The position numbers were made by a program, and so were the translations under genes. A DNA stretch of 64,000 nucleotides, from the NCBI GenBank assembly GCA_034435035.1, contig DAOTXW010000041.1, positions 141,397 to 205,396 of the forward strand, written 5' to 3'. A model generated the notes under the pieces. That model ran no database searches. It saw nothing but the letters and a program-made list of their open reading frames with translations, and was not told where the DNA came from. The DNA comes from JAHEME01 sp034435035. GTDB taxonomy: Bacteria; Chloroflexota; Anaerolineae; Aggregatilineales; UBA3940. Each line of letters begins with the position of its first letter. Positions within the stretch are counted from its first letter, which is position 1. This document shows positions 41,362 through 49,054 of this stretch, piece after piece.

Positions 41362-44300
41362 ATGGCGTTACCGGTTATCACGTCAACCCTCTGTCAGGCA
41401 GCAAGCCGGGTCCTCACATCGCTAGAGGAGCGCGCCAGCGCGTTGTTCGAGGATACTGATGATGCGGTTTACCACATCATTGGACACTGGGCACGGGCGG
41501 CCCTGGATTTGGACCTGCTGCGCGAGACTGTGCAGGCCGCACAGGACGAATTCTGCCTATCCCCCCCCGCTCCGCAATTCGCTGGAAACCACCAGCGCTG
41601 GCTGGAGGCTTTCGCCGAGCTGCTCGAGCATGGCGGTGCTGATGTCCCGGCGTTTGCCGAAGGCCTCTGGCGGGCTTCTCTGTTTCGGATCGGGAGTGCT
41701 GTAGAGAATCTATGGTCGCAGTACCCGTTGCTGCAGCGCCGCGTGCTGGCCGAGACCGATCAGACATTGCCTCGCTCCTGGGGAGACTGGATTCTGCCCA
41801 TGACCGCGTTTATGGGCATTGTCGAGACGCGCCTGCTGGAGGCCAACCCGGTCTATGAAGACCTGCTCCGTTCCGAGACGGTCATGGACCTGCTGGAAGA
41901 TCGGCAGCCTACTCACGCTCAAACCATCCCCTTCCCCGATGTCAGCTTCACCAACGAGCAGTTCACGACGGCGGCGGCACTGGACGCTTACTTGAAGGCC
42001 ACCCAGGACCTGGTCGGGCTGGTCGATCCACGCGGATATCCCCGCAGCGCTCATGGCACCATCCCACTGCTGGATGTCTACACGCCGCTGCGGCTGATCC
42101 CGCTGGATACAATGGATGATGGTCAGTCAACTATCCGCTATCAAACAGCAACCTTCCAGATCAGCGATCCCTGCACCTTCCGGGAACCGCTGCTCCTGCG
42201 GGAGACACTCTCACAGCCGGGGGTGCTGATCCAGGATGCTGTTGCCCAGCACCAGCAGGTAGTGATCCTGGGCGACAGCGGCGCGGGCAAAACCACGCTT
42301 GTGCGGTATCTGGCCGCCGACCAGATCCGGTTTCTTCTTGACCCGGAGTCAAACGCGATCCAGGTCGAGGGTTATGTTGACGGAGTGGCCCGGATCCGGG
42401 TGAGCCGGCGCGTGCCGATTTACGTGGATATGGCCACCTTTGTTGATAACCGCCATGCCGAGGAGACACTTCACGAATTCATCCTCAGGGACGCGGCAGA
42501 CCGTGTTCACGATTCGTCGGTTATGCGTGTCCTTGCCGACCTGCTGGCAAGCGGTCAGTGCCTGCTGCTGCTCGATGGGCTGGATCAGGTTGCCACGGAC
42601 GATCAGCGCCGGATGCTGTCGGCTGCTGTCATCCAGTCGGCTGCACGTTGGCGCACTGCGGGCAACCATATTGTTGTTACCAGCCGCTTTGAAGGTTACG
42701 CATCGGCTCCGCTGCCGGCCAGTTTCCGCGGGTTTGTGATCCGGAACCTGGATCGCAGCCAGATTGGGCCGTTCCTGCTGCGCTGGGCGCTGACCCTGGC
42801 TCGCCTGCGCCGCCCCCTGATCTCGGATGATGAGGCGCGGCGCCGCGCCGAAACCGAGACTCTATCGCTGGTGCGGGAAGTCGCGACAAACCCCCGCCTC
42901 TTTAACCTGGTCAATACACCGCTGATACTCAGGATGCTGGTGGGCGTCTATCGTCCGGGGATGCTGATGACGCCGCAACGGGCGGCCATCTATCAGCTGG
43001 TGGCTGATGCCATGATCCATGAATGGCGGCTTCCGCAGATCGCCACCGAGCGACCAGCCGTTCTGGAGCAGGACATCACTGAACTGCTTGGCGAGTTGGC
43101 CTTCTGGCTGCAATCCTCACGCCCGGCCGGCCTGCTTACCGAACACGAGCTGCGGGAAATCCTGGGCCACATCTGGTCCGGGATGCGGCCGGCGGCACGC
43201 CCGGCTCAGGTGGAAGAAGCCATCGATGGGTTCCTGCACTATGTGCGGATGAACAACGGCGTGCTGGCCGAACTGGCCCCGCAGCGCTACGGGTTCATCT
43301 ATCACACTCTGCAGGAGTATTTCGCGGCCCGCTATCTGGTTTCCAGCTATCGGCTGGCGTCCGAGCGCATCCGTTCCTACCTGCACGATCCGCGCTGGGA
43401 TGAGGTGATTCGGCTGGCGGTTAGCTTCACTTCTCTGCGTTCCCGTGAGGATGCATCGGATCTGATCGCCTCCGCGATCCTGGGGAAAACGCCCCGGGGA
43501 GATAGCCAGCAGATGCCCCCGGGCCCATTCGAGGATCTCCTGCATCGTGATCTGTTCTTTGCGGCCCATCTGCTCGGCCGGGGTATTGAAGCTGGCCCCG
43601 AGGTGACGGACGAGGTCGCTCGCGACTTGATGGAATTGTGGCTGGATGGCGACCGCGACAGTACAGGCCGTTTCACCCTGATCTTCGAGCGCGCGCGCCA
43701 GCATTTGATCCTGCTGGATGGCACCTCGGCCAGCTGGCAGGCCTTGCAGATCGCCCGGCGAAACCTGGCGCATCCAGATGAGCATCGACGCGCCTTCGCC
43801 GCGGAGGCGCTGGTCTTCTGGCCGTCTCACCTGGCCGACGGGTGTGATGCACTGGTGCAGAGCGGGCGCGACGCGCCGCTGCTGGTGCGGCGTGCGATCG
43901 CGGGCGCTCTTGGCCGGGTAGGCACGCTGACGGCAGCAGCTTACCGGCTGCTGCTGAACTTCGTCAGCGATGCCGATGATCAGATCAGCCAGCTTGCACA
44001 GCGTGCGCTGGAAGCAGCCGCGCCGGTGCCGAACGAAGCCCTGAGCATGTGGATCGAGTTTCTGAGGAGCGGCAACCCAACCCGCCGGCGCATCAGCCTC
44101 AGGGTGCTCGGACGGATGGGCACGCTGCCGCCCATGGTGATCAATGAGCTGCTGCACCTGCTCGGAGACCCGGACCCGGACACGCGGCAGGCGGCCGTCG
44201 ATGTGCTGGCCGGGGTTTCGGTGTTGCACGAGAATGCGCTGATGGCGATCTGCCGGGCTGCTATGGACCTGCGCGCCGACACGGATATCCGCATTGCCGC

Positions 44301-45462
44301 GATTAACGCCCTGCGCCGGCCCGTCGAGCTTCCGCTTGAGGTGGTCGATCTGCTGGTGGACTGGACGCATGATCCGGATGTCGCTGTGCGTCGTTCAGCC
44401 GCCCTGGCACTGGGCACCTGCTTGAACACAATCCCCGACGTCATTGACGCGCTGATTGAGCTGCTCAATGACCCGGTAGATAGTGTACGGGCAGCCGTCG
44501 TGGGGCCGCTGGCTGCGCGGGGGCGCGACAATCCGCGGGTACAGCATGTGCTGGCTCACGCGGTGAGCGACCCGATCTATTCGGTACGCTGTGCGGTCGC
44601 AACGGCTTTGCGCGAATTCACTGTCCCCAGTGATGAGCTGCGCCGTGCACTCCTGACTCTGCTGAGCGACCGTGAGATCATCGTGCGGGAAGCGACACTG
44701 GCCACCATCGCTCACCTGGAGCAGCCGGGTGCCGACATCATCGATTACCTGGTGTCTCTGGTGAATGTGCAGGAATACGGGATCGGTGCGCACGCCGTCG
44801 AGGCGCTGGGGGCGCTGCGCAGCCTGCCCGAGGCGGCGCTGTCCGCGCTGGTAGGCGCGCTCCGCTTGCACTGGCAGACGGCCGGTTCACTCATCGCTGA
44901 TTGTCTGAAGGCTCACCAGCCCCTCAGCCAGGACCTCCTTCACCAGATCATGGATCTGGCCGTCCTGCTGCCGGTTGGCCGCACGGCGGCCGGGCGCGCC
45001 CCAACCGGCCTGCGAGCCATCGCGCTGGAGATCCTGGGCGCTTCGCTGGATGAAGCTCCGACAATGATCCGGGTGCTGGTGGATGCTGCCAAGCAGGCTG
45101 ACAGCCTGCAGGTACAGGTCGCTGCGCTGCGCGGGCTCGCGCTGTCACATTCGATGCCTGCCGGCATCCGGGAAGATCTGATGCGCCTGCTCAATAGCGG
45201 GCCGCTGGAGGTGCGCTGCGCGGCTGGCGTGACTCTGGGCAATCTGGTGCGTAATCTGCCCGATCCGCCCTTCAGCGGCGAAGAAATGCTGGATCTGGCG
45301 GGCATGCTGGCGCGCCTGCTGGGCGAGATTTCGCCCCGTGCGTCGTGGGAGAGCGAAACGCGCCTGCAGAACGAGCTGCTGCTGGCGCTGGAATGGGTCG
45401 TGGCCCGTGCTCGGCCCGGTGCGCCCAGGCTGGCCGCCCACCTAGAAGATCTGACTGGCTAA
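41362..45462 (+). CDS. NACHT-HEAT STAND NTPase, NLR-like
   Basis: The protein is 1366 residues from ATG 41362; the frame is open to 41164 but the added part is poor. Residues 1-230 form an unrecognised helical domain. A segment AYLKATQDL...LDVYTPLRL precedes the NTPase. Walker A is GDSGAGKTT (304-312), Walker B CLLLLDGLDQ (400-409). NACHT features follow: TPLILRMLVGVYR, then a helical region with YHTLQEYFAARYL. From ~residue 840 to the end there are HEAT-like repeats. In NLR-type proteins such repeats sense a ligand and the NTPase oligomerises; bacterial NACHT proteins defend against phage. A role here is inferred. The 3' end overlaps the convergent gene by 21 bases. Confidence 0.85.
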   Translation: MALPVITSTLCQAASRVLTSLEERASALFEDTDDAVYHIIGHWARAALDLDLLRETVQAAQDEFCLSPPAPQFAGNHQRWLEAFAELLEHGGADVPAFAEGLWRASLFRIGSAVENLWSQYPLLQRRVLAETDQTLPRSWGDWILPMTAFMGIVETRLLEANPVYEDLLRSETVMDLLEDRQPTHAQTIPFPDVSFTNEQFTTAAALDAYLKATQDLVGLVDPRGYPRSAHGTIPLLDVYTPLRLIPLDTMDDGQSTIRYQTATFQISDPCTFREPLLLRETLSQPGVLIQDAVAQHQQVVILGDSGAGKTTLVRYLAADQIRFLLDPESNAIQVEGYVDGVARIRVSRRVPIYVDMATFVDNRHAEETLHEFILRDAADRVHDSSVMRVLADLLASGQCLLLLDGLDQVATDDQRRMLSAAVIQSAARWRTAGNHIVVTSRFEGYASAPLPASFRGFVIRNLDRSQIGPFLLRWALTLARLRRPLISDDEARRRAETETLSLVREVATNPRLFNLVNTPLILRMLVGVYRPGMLMTPQRAAIYQLVADAMIHEWRLPQIATERPAVLEQDITELLGELAFWLQSSRPAGLLTEHELREILGHIWSGMRPAARPAQVEEAIDGFLHYVRMNNGVLAELAPQRYGFIYHTLQEYFAARYLVSSYRLASERIRSYLHDPRWDEVIRLAVSFTSLRSREDASDLIASAILGKTPRGDSQQMPPGPFEDLLHRDLFFAAHLLGRGIEAGPEVTDEVARDLMELWLDGDRDSTGRFTLIFERARQHLILLDGTSASWQALQIARRNLAHPDEHRRAFAAEALVFWPSHLADGCDALVQSGRDAPLLVRRAIAGALGRVGTLTAAAYRLLLNFVSDADDQISQLAQRALEAAAPVPNEALSMWIEFLRSGNPTRRRISLRVLGRMGTLPPMVINELLHLLGDPDPDTRQAAVDVLAGVSVLHENALMAICRAAMDLRADTDIRIAAINALRRPVELPLEVVDLLVDWTHDPDVAVRRSAALALGTCLNTIPDVIDALIELLNDPVDSVRAAVVGPLAARGRDNPRVQHVLAHAVSDPIYSVRCAVATALREFTVPSDELRRALLTLLSDREIIVREATLATIAHLEQPGADIIDYLVSLVNVQEYGIGAHAVEALGALRSLPEAALSALVGALRLHWQTAGSLIADCLKAHQPLSQDLLHQIMDLAVLLPVGRTAAGRAPTGLRAIALEILGASLDEAPTMIRVLVDAAKQADSLQVQVAALRGLALSHSMPAGIREDLMRLLNSGPLEVRCAAGVTLGNLVRNLPDPPFSGEEMLDLAGMLARLLGEISPRASWESETRLQNELLLALEWVVARARPGAPRLAAHLEDLTG

Positions 45463-45948
45463 CCGGATCAGCATTGCCACAAAAGGGACTGCTTTGATGA
45501 GCAGCGCTGCCGGACTGCGGCTGCGGTCGAGTGATTCCAGGGCGTTGTCGATGATATCAATCACATGCTGGAGCTTCTGAATCAGCGTTTCTCTGGGGGG
45601 CTTGGGTTCTTCCTTCACCAGCTTACGGGCTGTCTCCAGCTCATCGACGACCTCATGAGCCATCTTTTCAGGCAGCTCGCCCAGGTCCTTCGCTTTGATA
45701 ATCATATCTCTGAGGTCGGCCAGTAGATCGGCGAACTGGTTCTTGTTGTCGATGACCCCGCCGTTCACGATCAGATCATGACCGCTCATCTGGTGGGCAG
45801 TGATCGATCCACGGCCTATATTGACCAGAGGACCTACGTTGCCGTTGAAAATATACTGATCGCCGCCAGCAGGCTGGGGAGGGGCCGCTTCCCTTCCGCC
45901 GGCAGATGCATTACCATCGTAGTCATTGGAATTGGGTTGATTTTGCAT
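45442..45948 (-). CDS. Small accessory protein of NACHT locus, Gly-rich repeat plus hydrophobic tail
   Basis: The protein has 168 residues. Residues ~28-68 have a Gly/Asn/Ile-rich, beta-solenoid-like pattern (YIFNGNVGP, VNIGRGS, HQMSGHDLIV). Residues 70-140 are amphipathic helices, and the last ~25 residues form a hydrophobic helix (AALLIKAVPFVAMLIRLA) that could enter a membrane. The HQMSGHDLIV segment matches ARQLAGRDVV in the NACHT-FGE protein next door. ATG 45948 has AGGATAA upstream and a good sigma-70 promoter. It could be an adaptor or effector of the NACHT system. No named family is assigned. Confidence 0.7.
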   Translation of the reverse strand: MQNQPNSNDYDGNASAGGREAAPPQPAGGDQYIFNGNVGPLVNIGRGSITAHQMSGHDLIVNGGVIDNKNQFADLLADLRDMIIKAKDLGELPEKMAHEVVDELETARKLVKEEPKPPRETLIQKLQHVIDIIDNALESLDRSRSPAALLIKAVPFVAMLIRLASQIF

Positions 45949-45969
45949 TAGTTTATCCTTTGTTCGCCC

Positions 45970-45998
45970 ATTGTAGGTGATCGTCGGCAGGCTGGCAA
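45970..45998 (-). promoter_or_regulatory. Sigma-70 promoter of the small NACHT-locus protein
   Basis: The minus strand reads TTGCCA (45993-45998), 17 bases, TACAAT (45970-45975). It fills most of the 72-base gap to the divergent NACHT-FGE gene. No separate promoter for that gene is evident in the gap. Confidence 0.65.
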
Positions 45999-46020
45999 AA
46001 CGGCCTCCTGGAGGAATGCT

Positions 46021-48888
46021 ATGTCAACACCCACCTCACTGGCTCGCAGGCCTGATCCCGATCATTCTCCGCGCCGCCGCCTGCCAGCCAGCGGTAACGA
46101 ACAACAGATCATCGAGATACTGGACACGCTTGAGAAACTGTTTGAAGACAAATTCGCGGATGGCAATACGGTGGAAGCCGATCTGATTCGGGAGAAGATC
46201 GACGCGCTTCACGCCCGGATCGCTGGGCATAGGATGGCTGCCGGGCAGCTGCCCGGCTCCGGAGACCACATCGAGATCAACGGCATTCCCCAGACGGGCG
46301 CCAATATTGGCGGCACCCTGGTTGCCAGGCAACTGGCCGGGCGCGATGTAGTAGACGCCACAGGCGGCGTCTATATCAGCCATGTCGAGCACTATGAAGG
46401 CAGCGGCCATGTAGCGCAGGCAGTGGATAAGGCCGATCTGCGGCATACGTATCTGGGTCGGCTGCTGAATACCGCCAACCGGGTGCCGCTCGGACAGCTG
46501 GACAGGCGAGCGATCGGCACCCCCGATTCCGTGCCTGAGATACGGCTTGAAACCATTTATGTCCCGCTGGATACCACCAACCAGCAGCCGGCAGTCGGGC
46601 AGGGAAATGCAGCCACGGCCGGAGCGCGTGTCCCTGTGCCGGTGCTGGCGGAAATCATCAATCACCGCCGGCTGGTGATCCTGGGCGATCCGGGCTCCGG
46701 CAAAACCACGTTGATGAACTGCCTGACACTGTTCCTGGCGCAGGCCGGCCTGGACCCGGCCTCCGGCGCGCTGGAGCGTCTTAATGTGCCTGGCGGCAAC
46801 GGGCAGCGTGCAGCCACATGGCGACATGATGCTCTGATGCCCGTGCGTGTTGAGCTCAGCGAGTTTGCGCGGGACATCCCGGAGACGACCGGGCGCGGCA
46901 CCTGCGAGCTGGTATGGCAGCATATCGCGGCTGGACTGGCTTCGCATGGGTTGGCCGATTTCGCTCCTGAGGTCAAGCGGCTGCTGGCACAGGGTAAGTG
47001 CCTGGTGATGTTTGATGGCCTGGACGAAGTGCCCGATCCTGCTCGCCGGAAGATCGTCCGGGATGCTGTGACTGACTTCGCCGACACTTACGGGGAGTCG
47101 CGGTTCATCGTCACCTGCCGCGTGCTGTCGTATACGGACCCAGCCTGGCAGCTAACCAGCTTCCCCGCTGTCGTGCTGGCTCCGCTGAGTGTGAATAGCA
47201 TCAATACTTTTGTGGACAGATGGTATTCCGAACTGGTCCGCCTTGGCGCGATTGATCCTCAGACGGCCCTGATGAGGGCCGCCGAGCTGCGCAATGCCGC
47301 TGCCAACCTGGTAGACCTGGCTCACAACCCGATGCTGCTTACGGTCATGGCCGTGGTCCATACCTATCTTGGCACTCTGCCCAGAGAGCGAGCTCGGTTG
47401 TATAACGACTGCGTGGAGCTGCTGCTTTGGCACTGGCAGCGCCAGAAGCGCATCGGACCCAACTACTGGCAGCAGGGAATCCTCGATGAGCTGGAAACCC
47501 GGGAGGAGCGGCTGGTCAACGGGCTGTGCGAAGTAGCATTCAACGCACATCGCAGTCAGGATGACGGCGATGCCCCCACGCATATTCCGCAGAAGGATGT
47601 GATCGATGTGTTGGCCCGGTATCTGGACAACGACTGGGGGCGCGCCCAACGCTTCTGCGACTATGTGGAGAAGGAAGCCGGGCTGCTGATCGGCAAGGGC
47701 CTGGATGCCAGCGGGAAGCGCATGTATGCCTTCCCGCACCGCGGATTTCAGGAATTCCTGGCTGCGTGCCATCTGATATCGGGCTGGGATTTTGCCCGCC
47801 GCGCAGCCGATCTGGCTGCGGCTGGCGATATCTGGCATGAAGTGCTGCTGCTGGCCGTCGGGCATCTGGTCTTTAACCTGCACGAGGTCATGCCACGGCC
47901 GCTGGATGCGATCAACCTGCTCTGCAAGCCGGAGATGCCGACGACCGATCAGGGGTGGCGGTCGGTGTGGTGGGCAGGCGAGATGCTGCATATTGTGGGG
48001 CGCTCAGCGGTGGAGAACGACGAACATCTTGGCACCAGCGTGGTGCCGAGAGTCATTGCCCACCTGGCTGCCCTGGTCACCGGAGGCCATCTGACGCCGG
48101 TTGAGCGCGCACAGGCTGCCGACGTGCTGGGTGCGCTGGGCGATCCGCGCCCCGGCGTCTGTACCGACACGCCGGAGATGGTGCGGATAGAGGGTGGACA
48201 GGTCGAGATCGGGACCGAGCCCGAGCGTCACACGGTAAACTTGAAGACCTTCTACCTGTCGCGCTATCCGATCACCAACGCGCAGTTCCAGCTGTTCGTC
48301 AATGAGGGGGGCTATCACAACCCGAAGTTCTGGACTGGACGCGGCTGGGAATGGCGCCAGCATACCGGCAGGCGGCAGGGCTGGCTGGCAGATCCAGTCT
48401 GGGGGCTGCCGAACCGACCTGTGGTTGGCCTGACATGGCATGAGGCGGTCGCCTACACGCGCTGGCTCTCGACCCGCACGGGACATGTCGTCCGCCTGCC
48501 CACCGAGCCGGAATGGGAGCGGGCAGCAGCCGGCACCGAACGCCGGAAGTACCCGTGGGGATCGCGTACCAGCGATGATACGACCAACCATCACGAAACC
48601 GGAATCGGGCAGACGACCGCTGTGGGCATTTTCCCCGCTGACCGCACCCCTGAGGGCATTCACGATCTCGGTGGCAATGTCTGGGAATGGTGCTCCAGCC
48701 TGGGGGCAGCTTACCCCTATACAACCGCTGATGGTCGCGAAGACCTCGAGGCCGGCGGCCCCCGCATCCTGCGAGGTGGGGCATTTGAAAGCCGTCGGGA
48801 TATGCTGCACTGCACCCATCGACGTCCGGTTGATCCACAGGCCCGTGTCTCGCTGATCGGATTCCGCGTGGCCTTGAATACACGCTGA
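46021..48888 (+). CDS. NACHT NTPase fused to FGE-sulfatase (C-type-lectin-like) domain
   Basis: The protein is 955 residues, ATG 46021 after GGAGGAA. Residues 25-72 are helical; ~79-120 hold a Gly-rich repeat (EINGIPQTGANIGG, VARQLAGRDVV) related to the protein at 45442. A YLGRLL...IYVPLD segment precedes the NACHT core: Walker A GDPGSGKTT (222-230), Walker B CLVMFDGLDEV (327-337), then NPMLLTVMAVV and PHRGFQEFLAA. Residues ~718-955 are an FGE-sulfatase domain (MVRIEGG, RLPTEPEWERAA, GGNVWEW, RGGAFE, GFRVAL). The last probably serves ligand recognition rather than enzyme chemistry; this is inference. A strong hairpin follows. Confidence 0.88.
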   Translation: MSTPTSLARRPDPDHSPRRRLPASGNEQQIIEILDTLEKLFEDKFADGNTVEADLIREKIDALHARIAGHRMAAGQLPGSGDHIEINGIPQTGANIGGTLVARQLAGRDVVDATGGVYISHVEHYEGSGHVAQAVDKADLRHTYLGRLLNTANRVPLGQLDRRAIGTPDSVPEIRLETIYVPLDTTNQQPAVGQGNAATAGARVPVPVLAEIINHRRLVILGDPGSGKTTLMNCLTLFLAQAGLDPASGALERLNVPGGNGQRAATWRHDALMPVRVELSEFARDIPETTGRGTCELVWQHIAAGLASHGLADFAPEVKRLLAQGKCLVMFDGLDEVPDPARRKIVRDAVTDFADTYGESRFIVTCRVLSYTDPAWQLTSFPAVVLAPLSVNSINTFVDRWYSELVRLGAIDPQTALMRAAELRNAAANLVDLAHNPMLLTVMAVVHTYLGTLPRERARLYNDCVELLLWHWQRQKRIGPNYWQQGILDELETREERLVNGLCEVAFNAHRSQDDGDAPTHIPQKDVIDVLARYLDNDWGRAQRFCDYVEKEAGLLIGKGLDASGKRMYAFPHRGFQEFLAACHLISGWDFARRAADLAAAGDIWHEVLLLAVGHLVFNLHEVMPRPLDAINLLCKPEMPTTDQGWRSVWWAGEMLHIVGRSAVENDEHLGTSVVPRVIAHLAALVTGGHLTPVERAQAADVLGALGDPRPGVCTDTPEMVRIEGGQVEIGTEPERHTVNLKTFYLSRYPITNAQFQLFVNEGGYHNPKFWTGRGWEWRQHTGRRQGWLADPVWGLPNRPVVGLTWHEAVAYTRWLSTRTGHVVRLPTEPEWERAAAGTERRKYPWGSRTSDDTTNHHETGIGQTTAVGIFPADRTPEGIHDLGGNVWEWCSSLGAAYPYTTADGREDLEAGGPRILRGGAFESRRDMLHCTHRRPVDPQARVSLIGFRVALNTR

Positions 48889-48934
48889 GGAACGTGTCCG
48901 CTGGCAGCAGTGAGCCGGGCGGCGGTCCCGGTTC

Positions 48935-48970
48935 GAGGCAGGGGAGGCAGATCGAAGCCTCCCCTGCCTC
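48935..48970 (+). terminator. Hairpin terminator after NACHT-FGE gene
   Basis: A perfect 14-bp stem (48935-48948 with 48957-48970) and an 8-base loop, 46 bases past the stop. It is followed by ATTCTC with no strong T-run. Confidence 0.65.
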
Positions 48971-49007
48971 ATTCTCAGCAGAGAGTGTAACCTCGGGCTC
49001 CGGATGA

Positions 49008-49016
49008 TGGTATATT
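49008..49016 (+). promoter_or_regulatory. Extended -10 (TGG-TATATT) of the 49055 gene
   Basis: TGGTATATT, 38 bases before ATG 49055, right behind the terminator hairpin. No -35 match is seen. Confidence 0.5.
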
Positions 49017-49054
49017 CCCTGTAGTCGTGAAGGCGAGGAGCGGCGGACAGCCTC

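Noticed and set aside
48172..48888. FGE domain as a true formylglycine-generating enzyme
   Set aside because: It is fused to a NACHT NTPase and no sulfatase gene is near; the active-site cysteine pair is not evident, so a binding role is more likely.
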